From Intrasporangium calvum DSM 43043 (GTDB lineage: Bacteria; Actinomycetota; Actinomycetes; Actinomycetales; Dermatophilaceae): a stretch of 64,000 nucleotides of DNA. Both the position numbers and the translations under genes were made by a program. The notes beneath the pieces were generated by a model. That model ran no database searches. It saw only the letters and a list, made by a program, of their open reading frames with translations, and was not told where the DNA came from. Below are positions 40,172-48,372 of this stretch, in pieces; positions within the stretch are counted from its first letter, which is position 1; each line of letters begins with the position of its first letter. Location of the stretch: NCBI RefSeq assembly GCF_000184685.1, contig NC_014830.1, positions 62,001-126,000 on the forward strand, given 5' to 3'.

Positions 40172-40615
40172 TCAGTCGCCGCGGAGCAGCCGTCGGAGGG
40201 CCCAGCCGTATGCCGCTCGGCTCGCTCCCACGGTCAGCCATCCGAGCGCTCGGGGGACCCCCCGGACGTCGATGTCCTGGGTCCAGGAGACCGCCGACCC
40301 GCCCGGTGTGGCCTGCACGTGGAGGTCGATCGAGCCGCGAACCACCTTGCCCTCCTTGCGGATCCGGGCCGACCCGGGCTCAGCGGCCCGGGGCGGAGTG
40401 ATCGACTCGACGACCATCGCATCGTCGAAGCCCACCGGCCCCATTCCCGTCCTCGCGACGAAGCGCGATCCGGCTGTGAGGTCGGCCGCGGCGGACCTCC
40501 CGGTGGTGACGCGGGTCAGTGGGATCACCCGGTCGTGGGCGCGGAGGTCGAGGACCCGTCGCCACGCCTCGTCGGGCGGCACGGCCGAGGAGACCCAGAC
40601 CCGGAACGTCGCCAT
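40172..40615 (-). CDS. SRPBCC (polyketide cyclase-like) family protein
   Basis: A 147-residue START/SRPBCC fold. It begins FRVWVSSAVPPDEAWRRVLDLRAHDRVIPL, continues with strands around SRFVARTG and GSIDLHVQATPGGSAVSWTQDI, and ends with a helix. It likely binds a hydrophobic ligand. The C-terminal helix is encoded by a copy of the dispersed motif (RAAYGWALRR). It is divergent from the alpha/beta hydrolase gene, with palindromic sites in between. Confidence 0.75.
   Translation of the reverse strand: MATFRVWVSSAVPPDEAWRRVLDLRAHDRVIPLTRVTTGRSAAADLTAGSRFVARTGMGPVGFDDAMVVESITPPRAAEPGSARIRKEGKVVRGSIDLHVQATPGGSAVSWTQDIDVRGVPRALGWLTVGASRAAYGWALRRLLRGD
40208..40221 (+). repeat. Dispersed 14-bp motif, copy 12
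   Basis: GTATGCCGCTCGGC, one mismatch, continued by TCGCTC; inside the 3' end of the SRPBCC gene. Confidence 0.75.
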
Positions 40616-40659
40616 GAGCGGACCCTACGGGAGCGAAGCCCGGTCTGCGGTTGACCGCC

Positions 40660-40693
40660 AACCTACGGAAGCGTAGGTTACCAGTTGGTAACC
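40660..40693. promoter_or_regulatory. Two overlapping palindromes, likely repressor operators
   Basis: AACCTACG-N4-CGTAGGTT at 40660-40679 overlaps by four bases GGTTACC-N4-GGTAACC at 40676-40693. Both are perfect. They lie in the divergent promoter region of the SRPBCC and hydrolase genes. The first has the form of TetR-family operators. No regulator gene adjoins. Confidence 0.6.
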
Positions 40694-40731
40694 CAGTCCG
40701 CTCGGGCACCGACGACACGGGAAGGACCTGG

Positions 40732-41565
40732 ATGAGCACCCGCACGACCACACTGCACGGCCACCGGCTGGCCTACGTCGACCGGGGAGCCGGGCCGGCA
40801 GTCCTCTTCATCCACGGGCTCCTCGGCACCAACGCGAACTGGTCCCACCTCGTGACGCGCCTCGAGACCACCCACCGCGTCGTCGTCCCCGACCTGTTCG
40901 GCCACGGGGCCTCCGACAAGCCGAGAGGGGACTACTCGCTCGGTGCGCACGCCGCGACGCTGCGCGACCTGCTCGACCGGCTCGACATCGACCGGGTCAC
41001 CCTGGTCGGGCACTCCCTCGGAGGCGGCATCGCCCTCCAGCTCTGCTACCTCTTCCCGGAGCGCGTCGACCGCCTCGTCCTCGTCTCCAGCGGCGGACTG
41101 GGCCGCTCCGTCAGCCCGATCCTCCGTGCTGCCACGCTCCCGGGCGCCGAGGTCGTCATCCCCGTCATCGCCTCCGGCTGGGTGCGCACCCGGCTCGAAG
41201 GGCTCGGGTCGGCCCTGGGCCGCCTCGGTCTGCGGCCGCCGGCCGACGTGCGCGAGGCCTGGCACGGCTTCACCTCCCTCAGCGACGCCGACAGCCGCCG
41301 TGCCTTCCTCGCCACGACCCGGGCCGTCATCGACCCGGGCGGCCAGACCGTCACGGCCCATGACCACCTCCCGATGGACGAGGACATCCCCACCCTCGTC
41401 GTCTGGGGCACCCACGACCGGATGATCCCGGCCTGGCACGCCACGACCGCCCACCAGGCCATCCCCAGCAGCCGGGTCGAGCTCTTCCACGGTGCGGGGC
41501 ACTTCCCCCACCTCGAGGAGCCCGACCGGTTCGCCGCGCTGCTGCGGGACTTCATCTCCCGCTGA
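40732..41565 (+). CDS. Alpha/beta-fold hydrolase
   Basis: A 277-residue hydrolase. It has VLFIHGLLGTNANWSHL (oxyanion region), DLFGHGASDKP, GHSLGGG (Ser95), the acid in VVWGTHDRMIP and the base in GAGHFPHLEEPDRF. The lid region is around residues 125-200. GGAAGGACCTGG precedes the ATG at 40732. Substrate unknown. The double palindrome upstream suggests repression by a ligand-binding regulator. Confidence 0.87.
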   Translation: MSTRTTTLHGHRLAYVDRGAGPAVLFIHGLLGTNANWSHLVTRLETTHRVVVPDLFGHGASDKPRGDYSLGAHAATLRDLLDRLDIDRVTLVGHSLGGGIALQLCYLFPERVDRLVLVSSGGLGRSVSPILRAATLPGAEVVIPVIASGWVRTRLEGLGSALGRLGLRPPADVREAWHGFTSLSDADSRRAFLATTRAVIDPGGQTVTAHDHLPMDEDIPTLVVWGTHDRMIPAWHATTAHQAIPSSRVELFHGAGHFPHLEEPDRFAALLRDFISR

Positions 41566-41603
41566 GGAGGCCGAAGCGGCAGGTCACGGGCCTGCGCGAG
41601 CCG

Positions 41604-41617
41604 GCTCAGCGGCATAC
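41604..41617 (-). repeat. Dispersed 14-bp motif, copy 13
   Basis: GTATGCCGCTGAGC on the minus strand, intergenic, 38 bases after the hydrolase stop. Confidence 0.85.
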
Positions 41618-41632
41618 GGCATCGGTGGTGTC

Positions 41633-41712
41633 TCCCAGCGGTGTCCCCCAGCGATGTCCCCCAGCGATGTCCCCCAGCGGTGTCCCCCAGCGATGTCCCC
41701 CAGCGATGTCCA
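41633..41712. repeat. Tandem repeat of 13 bases, about six units
   Basis: Units of ATGTCCCCCAGCG (or GTGTCCCCCAGCG) run head to tail. The 13-base period is not a multiple of three, so it is not a coding repeat. It fills most of the gap between the hydrolase and the YCII gene. Confidence 0.9.
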
Positions 41713-41796
41713 CAGAGATGTCGAAACCGACGTGCGCCACTCGACAGGACGGTGAAGGCTGGGGACCGACCCGGCCCCACAGCGAAGGAGACCGAC

Positions 41797-42177
41797 ATGC
41801 GCTACCTCATGATCCACAAGCTCGACGAGAGCCTCCCCGAGGCCTGGAACCCGAGCCCGGAGTTCATCGACAAGATGGGGGCCTTCATGGGCGAGGTCCA
41901 GGCGTCGGGCGCCCTGCTCGCCGCAGAGGGCGTCCACCAGAGCAAGGAGGGCGCGCTCATCCGCAAGGACACCACGGGCCTGACGGTGACGGACGGCCCG
42001 TTCACCGAGGCCCGCGAGGTCATCGGCGGGTTCGCCCTCGTCGAGGTCGCCGACAAGGCCGAGGCGATCCAGCTCGGCCAGCGCTTCGCCGACCTGTTCC
42101 CGCAGGTCAGCGTCGAGGTCCGCCGCGTCTTCGAGGAGGAGGACTTCGGCGCGGTGGCCGACTCCCAGGACGCCTGA
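41797..42177 (+). CDS. YCII/DGPF-domain protein
   Basis: A 126-residue protein of the DGPF (YCII-related) family. It begins MRYLMIHKLDESLPEAWNPSPEFIDKMGAFMGEV and carries DGPFTEAREVIGGFALVEVADKAEAIQLGQRF. The ferredoxin-like fold is often encoded beside ECF sigma factors; none is adjacent here. GAAGGAG precedes the ATG. Function unknown. Confidence 0.85.
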   Translation: MRYLMIHKLDESLPEAWNPSPEFIDKMGAFMGEVQASGALLAAEGVHQSKEGALIRKDTTGLTVTDGPFTEAREVIGGFALVEVADKAEAIQLGQRFADLFPQVSVEVRRVFEEEDFGAVADSQDA

Positions 42178-42240
42178 CACCCACCCCGGCGCTCGCCGGC
42201 GCCCGTGACGTCCACCCCGCCGGCCCCTAGGGTCGGTGGG

Positions 42241-43464
42241 GTGAACATCATCTTCGTCGAGCCGGCCTTCCCCGCGAACCAGCGCCGATTCGTCCACGCC
42301 CTGGCGTCAGTCGGGGCGAACGTCTACGGCATCGGCGAGTCCGACGAGACCCACCTCGGACCCGACCTCCGCGGCGCCATGCGGGGGTACTACCGGGTCG
42401 GCTCCGTCACGAACGTCCAGCAGCTCATCGACGCCGTCCGACACTTCCAGGCCCAGGTGTGGGTCGACGGCCTCGAGGCCACGATCGAGGCGCACACGAT
42501 GCCCGCCGCGCAGGCCCGCGAGGCCACCGGCGTCCCGGGCACGAACGTGCGCACGACGTGGCTCTGCCGCGACAAGCCCTCGATGAAGGAGGCCCTGCGG
42601 GCAGCGGGCGTGCCGACCGCGGCCTCCGCGGCCATCGACTCGTCCGCGGAGGCCAAGGAGTTCGCTGACCGCGTCGGCTACCCCCTCATCGTCAAGCCGC
42701 GCACCGGTGCGGGTGCCCAGGGGACGGTCCGCGTGGACGGCGACGACGAGCTCGCGGACGTCCTGCACCAGTTCGGCGAGGAGGGCGCGACGTCCCTCGC
42801 GATCGAGGAGTTCGTCGAGGGGCACGAGGGCTTCTACGACACGATCACCCTCGACGGCCGGGTGACCCACGACTGGGTGACCCACTACTACCCCAACGTG
42901 CTCGAGGCGATGCGGCACCGCTGGATCTCCCCCCAGTTCGTCACGACGAACCGCGTCGACGGCAACGACTTCTACGCCGAGGTGCGCGAGCTCGGCCGTC
43001 GCGTCGTCGACGCGCTGGGGATCGAGACGTCGGCCACGCACATGGAGTGGTTCTACGGCCCGAAGGGCCTGCGCTTCTCCGAGATCGGCTGCCGGCCACC
43101 CGGCGTCGGCGCGTGGGACCTCTACTCCGCGGCGAACGAAATCGACGTCTACCGGGAGTGGGCGCACGTCGTCGTCCACGGGCGCCCGGAGCACCAGATG
43201 AAGCGGTCGTATGCCGCTGGGCTCGTCGCGCTCAGACCTGACCGGGACGGGGTGGTGACGGGCTACGACGGGATCGACGCGGTCGAGTCGCGCTACGGCG
43301 ACTGGGTCATCGACGCCCACTTCCCGCCGCCCGGACAGCCGACCCAGCCCGTCGAGGCGGGGTTCATGGCCAACGCCTGGGTCCGGCTGCGCCACCCGGA
43401 CTACGACACGCTCCGGGGGATGCTCGACGACGTCGGCCGCACCGTCAAGGTCCATGCCGGATGA
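42241..43464 (+). CDS. ATP-grasp ligase, first gene of a ligase-hydrolase operon
   Basis: A 407-residue ATP-grasp protein. An N-terminal Rossmann-like region (NIIFVEPAFPANQRRFVHALASVGANVYGIG) leads to the ATP-grasp core: KPSMKEALRAAGVP, YPLIVKPRTGAGAQGT, AIEEFVEGHEGFYDT and FSEIGCRPPG. It would join a carboxylate to an amine or thiol using ATP. A TAGGGT hexamer lies 7 bases before the GTG at 42241, suggesting a leaderless start. The S51-like gene overlaps its end by 11 bases. A dispersed-motif copy at 43209-43222 encodes SYAAGL. Confidence 0.82.
   Translation: MNIIFVEPAFPANQRRFVHALASVGANVYGIGESDETHLGPDLRGAMRGYYRVGSVTNVQQLIDAVRHFQAQVWVDGLEATIEAHTMPAAQAREATGVPGTNVRTTWLCRDKPSMKEALRAAGVPTAASAAIDSSAEAKEFADRVGYPLIVKPRTGAGAQGTVRVDGDDELADVLHQFGEEGATSLAIEEFVEGHEGFYDTITLDGRVTHDWVTHYYPNVLEAMRHRWISPQFVTTNRVDGNDFYAEVRELGRRVVDALGIETSATHMEWFYGPKGLRFSEIGCRPPGVGAWDLYSAANEIDVYREWAHVVVHGRPEHQMKRSYAAGLVALRPDRDGVVTGYDGIDAVESRYGDWVIDAHFPPPGQPTQPVEAGFMANAWVRLRHPDYDTLRGMLDDVGRTVKVHAG
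43209..43222 (+). repeat. Dispersed 14-bp motif, copy 14
   Basis: GTATGCCGCTGGGC, exact consensus, followed by TCG; inside the ATP-grasp gene. Confidence 0.85.
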
Positions 43465-44443
43465 CCCGCCCGGACCCCCGGTGACGACCGTCCTGCTGGG
43501 GCCGCAGCGATTCACCACGACGGTGCAGACGGTGCTGCGCTCGCTGCCGGTGGACGGGCCGGTGGCCATGGTCAACGCCGGGTGGGAGGAGCGGGAGGCC
43601 GACGACGCCGAGCTCGCCGGCCTGCTCGACCATCGCGGCGTCAACCTCCGGCTCTACCAGCGCGCCGTCGAGGTGCTGGCCTCGGACCGAGCGCTGCGTC
43701 GGGTGGCGCTCGAGCACCGGACCGCTCATGCCGAGCTGCGCGCGTTCTACGGGATCCGGCTCCAGGCCGCCTGGGACACGGTCCTCGCCGTGCGGCGTCG
43801 CACCTCCCGGCCGTCGACGCCCGGCGTCGCCGAGGGGGCCCTGCGGTCGGCGCTGCAGGCGCTACGCGACGTCGACGACTGGTACGCGTTCGAGGTGGGC
43901 CGGATCGTCGCTGCGACCGCGGCCTCCGACGCCGTCCGGTCGAGCGCGGTGCTGGCCCGGCATCGTGGCGAGGTCGCGGAGACCCTCGCCGGGGCGAGCG
44001 TCGTCGTCCTGGCCGGCGGTCACGTCGGCGTCCTGATGGACACCGTGCGCCTGCTCGAGGTCGCCCTGCCGGCCGGGACGCCGGTGATCGCGTGGTCCGC
44101 CGGTGCGATGGCCGTCTGCGACCCGGTCGTCCTCTTCCACGACTTCGCGCCACAGGGGGTGACCGCCCCGGAGGTGCACGACCGGGGGCTGGGGCGCCTC
44201 CGGGGCGTCATCCCGCTGCCACACGCGCGGCGACGGCTGGCCCTGGACCACCATGAGCGGATGGCCGTCTTCGCGGAGCGGTTCGCGGGCCACCGCCTCG
44301 TCCCGCTCGACGACGGGACGGTGCTGCGGTTCGTGGCGCCGGCAGACGGCTCGGGGCACGGCCCGGGAGGCGTCATGGACCCGCCCGAGGGGGCCCGGGT
44401 CCTCGGCCGCGACGGCACCGTCCGGACCTGGGCGGCGTCGTGA
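43454..44443 (+). CDS. Peptidase S51-like (cyanophycinase/dipeptidase E-type) protein
   Basis: A 329-residue protein. The C-terminal half resembles type 1 glutamine amidotransferase-like peptidases of family S51: VVVLAGGHVGVLMDTVRLLEV and then the nucleophile motif AWSAGAMAV (Ser215). The N-terminal half starts VTTVLLGPQRF and is partly helical. The usual GGNQ-type Gln is replaced (AGGHVG). The ATG at 43454 lies inside the end of the ATP-grasp gene, and its stop overlaps the next GTG (GTGA). Peptidase or amidase activity is inferred. Confidence 0.7.
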   Translation: MPDDPPGPPVTTVLLGPQRFTTTVQTVLRSLPVDGPVAMVNAGWEEREADDAELAGLLDHRGVNLRLYQRAVEVLASDRALRRVALEHRTAHAELRAFYGIRLQAAWDTVLAVRRRTSRPSTPGVAEGALRSALQALRDVDDWYAFEVGRIVAATAASDAVRSSAVLARHRGEVAETLAGASVVVLAGGHVGVLMDTVRLLEVALPAGTPVIAWSAGAMAVCDPVVLFHDFAPQGVTAPEVHDRGLGRLRGVIPLPHARRRLALDHHERMAVFAERFAGHRLVPLDDGTVLRFVAPADGSGHGPGGVMDPPEGARVLGRDGTVRTWAAS

Positions 44444-45585
44444 GCACCCGACTGGCCATCAACCGACTCCGCGACCGGGAGCCCCTCGACGATGAAGCGG
44501 TGGACCGCTTCATCACGCGCTACGGCTCGCCGATCGTCGAGGGCGAGCGCGCGACGTTCCTCTGGCGCGGGCACGCCGACGAGGCGCGGGTGCGCCACCG
44601 CGTGGTCGGCCTGCCCGACCCGCTGCCGCTCGCCCCGCTCCCCGGCACCGACCTGTGGTTCGTGACGACGGTGCTCCCCGCGGGCTCCCGTGTCGAGTAC
44701 CAGATCGAGGTCCGGCGCGGTGAGGCGTGGGAGCAGTTCAACGACCCGCTCAACCCCCGGCTCGCGCACAGCCCGCTCGGCTCCTCGTCGGTCTGTGCGA
44801 GCCACGGCTACCAGGTGCCGGACTGGGTGTCGTTCGACCCGGAGGCCAGACCGGGCACGATCGTCGAGGACAGCATCCGCAGCAAGGCCCTGCGTCGCGA
44901 GCAACCCATCAGCGTCTACCTCCCGGCCCGCTTCAACCGCGCGCTCCGCTACCCGCTGCTCGTCGTCCACGACGGCACCGACTACCTCGGCTTCGCCGCG
45001 ATGAGGACCGTCCTCGACAACCTGATCCACCGGCTCGACGTGGACCCCCTCGTCGCCGTCTTCGTCCCGCCCGGCGACCGGCTGCGGGAGTACGCCAACC
45101 ACGCACCCCACGCCCGGTTCATCGCGCGCGAGCTCGTACCGCTCCTCACCGAGCGGCTCCCCCTCGTCGACGCTCCCGAGGCCCGGTGCCTCATGGGGTC
45201 GAGCTTCGGTGGGATCGCGTCCCTGTCGACGGCCGTGCGCTACCCCGGCTACTTCGGCTCCCTGCTCCTCCAGTCGGCGTCGCTCGTGTTCACCGACATC
45301 GGGTTCGCCCACGGCGGGGGTCCCGCCTTCGACCCGGTCGTCAGCTTCGTCAACCGCTACCGTGCGAAGCCGACCGCGGTCGTCGAGCGGATCTACCAGT
45401 CCTGCGGTGTCTACGAGCCGCTCATCACCCCGAACCGGTCGATGGTCCCGGTGTTCCGGCAGACCGGCATGCAGGTTCGCTACACCGAGGCCCGCGACGG
45501 GCACAACTGGGAGAACTGGCGCGACCGGCTCGGCGACGGCCTGTCCTGGCTCTTCCCCGGACCCCAGAAGTTCGTATACGAATGA
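44440..45585 (+). CDS. Esterase-family protein (enterochelin-esterase-like)
   Basis: A 381-residue protein. An N-terminal immunoglobulin-like domain (ATFLWRGHADEARVRHRV, about 35-130) precedes an esterase D-type alpha/beta domain. The latter has PLLVVHDGTDYL, FVPPGDRLREYA, nucleophile elbow GSSFGGIAS and C-terminal DGHNWENWRDRL with the likely catalytic His. The layout resembles Fes/enterochelin esterases. The GTG start overlaps the S51-like stop. The substrate is not known. Confidence 0.82.
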   Translation: MSTRLAINRLRDREPLDDEAVDRFITRYGSPIVEGERATFLWRGHADEARVRHRVVGLPDPLPLAPLPGTDLWFVTTVLPAGSRVEYQIEVRRGEAWEQFNDPLNPRLAHSPLGSSSVCASHGYQVPDWVSFDPEARPGTIVEDSIRSKALRREQPISVYLPARFNRALRYPLLVVHDGTDYLGFAAMRTVLDNLIHRLDVDPLVAVFVPPGDRLREYANHAPHARFIARELVPLLTERLPLVDAPEARCLMGSSFGGIASLSTAVRYPGYFGSLLLQSASLVFTDIGFAHGGGPAFDPVVSFVNRYRAKPTAVVERIYQSCGVYEPLITPNRSMVPVFRQTGMQVRYTEARDGHNWENWRDRLGDGLSWLFPGPQKFVYE

Positions 45586-45604
45586 GGGCATCCGAGGAGG
45601 CGTG

Positions 45605-46330
45605 ATGAAGACGACGGACCGGTGGTACTCCGACCGACTGCAGACCGACCTCACCCTGGCGCGCTGGGGCACGTACGGCGTGCCCGTGCTGCTCTTCCCC
45701 AGTGCGGGCGGCGACGCCGAGGAGGTCGAGCGGTTCGAGATGGTCGCCCACCTGCGCCCGCTCATCGACGCCGGGCGAGCCAAGATCTACTCGTGCGACA
45801 GCGTCGCCGGTCGGGCCATGATGGACCGGGTCGGCACCCCCGACCACCGCCTGGCACTCTTCAACGCCTTCCACCAGGCGGTCGCCGAGGAGGTCATCCC
45901 GGCCATCCACAGCGACTCCGGCGGGAAGCTGCCGGTCGTCGTCGCAGGGGCGTCGATCGGGGCGTTCAACTCGCTGGCGCTGATCTGCCGCTACCCCCAC
46001 CTCATCGACTCGGCCGTCTGCATGAGCGGCACCTACGCGATCGAGAAGTTCATCGGCGGGCGCTTCACCGACGACCTCTACTTCAGCTCGCCCCTCCACT
46101 TCCTGCCCGGCCTCGACGGGCCGGTCCTCGAGGCCCTGCGGCAACGGATGGTGATCTTCGCCTCGGGCAGCGGCGAATGGGAGGACGTCGGCGAGTCGTG
46201 GAGGGCAGCCGAGGTGCTCGGAGCGAAGGGCGTCCCCCACCGCGTGGACGACTGGGGGCCCGACTACAAGCACGACTGGCCCACGTGGTGGGAGATGCTG
46301 CCGATGTACCTCGACGACCTCCTGCCCTGA
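45605..46330 (+). CDS. Second esterase of the ATP-grasp operon
   Basis: A 241-residue alpha/beta hydrolase. It has VLLFPSAGGDAEEVE, nucleophile elbow VAGASIGAFNSLAL and a C-terminal DWGPDYKHDWPTWWEMLP with the likely catalytic His. It is shorter than the preceding esterase and lacks its N-terminal domain. GGAGGCGTG precedes the ATG, 19 bases after the previous stop. It is the last gene of the operon. Confidence 0.8.
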   Translation: MKTTDRWYSDRLQTDLTLARWGTYGVPVLLFPSAGGDAEEVERFEMVAHLRPLIDAGRAKIYSCDSVAGRAMMDRVGTPDHRLALFNAFHQAVAEEVIPAIHSDSGGKLPVVVAGASIGAFNSLALICRYPHLIDSAVCMSGTYAIEKFIGGRFTDDLYFSSPLHFLPGLDGPVLEALRQRMVIFASGSGEWEDVGESWRAAEVLGAKGVPHRVDDWGPDYKHDWPTWWEMLPMYLDDLLP

Positions 46331-46499
46331 GGGGACCTGCCGCTCCGGGCCGTCGGCTGGCGGGGTGCGGGATCCCCGGACACCCAGCGAACCCCCGCGG
46401 CTAAACTGGCCTTCGGACGGGGGCGTGTCGCTGCCTGCTCCGTCGCCCCTCGCGCCCCGGCCCAGCCGGTGGTGCCGCAACCGAAGAGGACCAGTCCCG

Positions 46500-48347
46500 A
46501 TGCGCCGACCCACCGTCCCGAGGTTGGGCGTCGGCGCCACGCTGCTCACCGCCCTCGCCACGACGCTCGTCCTCGGCGCGTGCACCGGGCCGGCCGCGAC
46601 CCCGGGCCCGGCGAGCCCGTCGGCCACGACCGCCACGGCGACCGGGCGGGGCACTCCCGCCTCCACGACGACCTCCGCGGAGCGCGCCCCCCTCGTCGTC
46701 GAGACGGTCTTCGACTTCACCTCGCTCGATCCACGGGTCCTCGTCGAACGCAGCGGCCTCCTCGTCGCCGACGCGGCCTACGAGACGCTGACGACGCTCG
46801 ACCCGGAGGACCCCACCACCGTGCTGCCGGGCCTCGCCGAGTGGACCATGTCACCCGAGCGCAACTGGCTCACCCTGCGCCTCCGCCCGGACGCCACCTT
46901 CTCGGACGGCACGCGCGTCACCTCCGACGACGTCGTCTTCACCCTCGCCCGGGCCCGTGGCCTCGGCGGCACCGCGGCCCAACTCCTCGGACCCGTCGGC
47001 TTCACCAAGGTCGACGACCGCACCCTGACCGTCATCACGCCGGGCCCGAACTTCGCGCTGCCCGCCGTCCTCGCCAACCCGGCCTTCGGCATCCTCAACG
47101 CCGACGTCGTCAAACAGCACGGGGGCGCGGTCGGCGACGGCGACACCGCAGGCACCTGGCTCAGCTGGAACTCCGCCGGCTCCGGCCCCTACGTCGTCGC
47201 CGAGGCTGACGCCGGCCGCAGCATCACCCTCCAGCCCAACCCCCACTGGTCCGGCCCGTCTCCGGTGTTCACCGAGATCGTCGTCCGCAACGCCCCCCCG
47301 GCCCAGCAGGTCCGCGACATCGAGTCCGGCGCGGCCGACGTCGTGCTCGACCTGCCCCCCGACCACGCCGACGCGATGAAGCTCCGACCCACGGTCTCGA
47401 GCGTCGCCATCACCTCACAGACCTCACCCGCCCTCGCCTTCCTCCTCCTCAACGACGACCAGACCGTCAACCGGTGGACCGGCAACCCCGACTTCGTCGC
47501 CGCGGTGCGCCTCGGGCTCGACCTCGAGGCCGTCACGCGCCGCGCCGGGCCGGGCGCCGTCCCCGCGCTCGGGCTGGTGCCCCGCGGCCTGCCGGGCGCC
47601 TTCGAGCCACCCGTCCCGGCCGCGACGACGCCGCCCACCCCGACGGGAAGAGCGACCGGGACGGCCGCGCCTTCGCCCACCTCCGCACCCGCGTCCGTAG
47701 CCACCTCGGCACCGACCTCAGTGCCGACCTCAGTGCCGACCTCAGCGGCCACGCCCACGCCGAGCGGGACCGCCGCGCCCATTCCGACCGCGACGCCGAC
47801 CACGCCCCGGGCCGGGGACCTCGCCGCGGCAAGGGCAGCGCTGGCCCGCTCCGGCTACCGTGGGGAGCCGATCCGGCTCAGCTACGCGAGCGACCGCCCG
47901 CTCAACGGCCTCGACCTCCGCGTCGTCGCCGCGGCGATCCGCGACCAGCTCAGGCCCGTCGGGATCCGCGTCGTCCTCGCTCCCGCCCCGATGGTCAAGG
48001 CCCTCTCCGACTACGAGAAGGGCCTCGACGTGATGGGCCTCTGGGCCTGGACCCCCGAGTACGCCGAGCCCGAGGCGGCGCTCGCCTTCGCTCCGGGCGG
48101 CCATCTCGCTCACCGCGCCCGCTGGGTCCGCGGCGTGAGCTCGGCGATGGACGCCCTGACGGCAGCGACCCGGACCTCCTACGGCGACGAGCGCCCCGGG
48201 GCCTTCGCGCGCTGGCAGCTCCAGATGGAGCAGTTCGGTCCGTTCGTCCCGCTCTTCCAGCCCGCCGCTCACCTCGCCCACGGCGAACGAGTCACCGCCG
48301 TGCCACGCACGTCGATCGGCTCCGTCGACCTCGCCGGGATCCGCTAG
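46500..48347 (+). CDS. Peptide/nickel-type ABC substrate-binding lipoprotein with internal low-complexity insert
   Basis: A 615-residue family 5 binding protein. The signal peptide has lipobox LGAC (Cys28). The domain starts at about 65 (VVETVFDFTSLDPRVLVERSG; TFSDGTRVTSDDVVFTLARA). Residues ~371-437 are a Pro/Thr/Ser/Ala-rich stretch with SVPTSVPTS repeats, placed between the two lobes before AAARAALARSGYRGEPIRL. No permease or ATPase gene is adjacent, so it is an orphan or serves a transporter elsewhere. GAAGAGGA precedes the ATG at 46500. Confidence 0.85.
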   Translation: MRRPTVPRLGVGATLLTALATTLVLGACTGPAATPGPASPSATTATATGRGTPASTTTSAERAPLVVETVFDFTSLDPRVLVERSGLLVADAAYETLTTLDPEDPTTVLPGLAEWTMSPERNWLTLRLRPDATFSDGTRVTSDDVVFTLARARGLGGTAAQLLGPVGFTKVDDRTLTVITPGPNFALPAVLANPAFGILNADVVKQHGGAVGDGDTAGTWLSWNSAGSGPYVVAEADAGRSITLQPNPHWSGPSPVFTEIVVRNAPPAQQVRDIESGAADVVLDLPPDHADAMKLRPTVSSVAITSQTSPALAFLLLNDDQTVNRWTGNPDFVAAVRLGLDLEAVTRRAGPGAVPALGLVPRGLPGAFEPPVPAATTPPTPTGRATGTAAPSPTSAPASVATSAPTSVPTSVPTSAATPTPSGTAAPIPTATPTTPRAGDLAAARAALARSGYRGEPIRLSYASDRPLNGLDLRVVAAAIRDQLRPVGIRVVLAPAPMVKALSDYEKGLDVMGLWAWTPEYAEPEAALAFAPGGHLAHRARWVRGVSSAMDALTAATRTSYGDERPGAFARWQLQMEQFGPFVPLFQPAAHLAHGERVTAVPRTSIGSVDLAGIR

Positions 48348-48358
48348 CCACAATGGCC

Positions 48359-48372
48359 GTATGCCGCTGAGT
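48359..48372 (+). repeat. Dispersed 14-bp motif, copy 15, containing a start codon
   Basis: GTATGCCGCTGAGT; the ATG at 48361 inside the motif is the start of the MocA-like gene. Confidence 0.8.
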
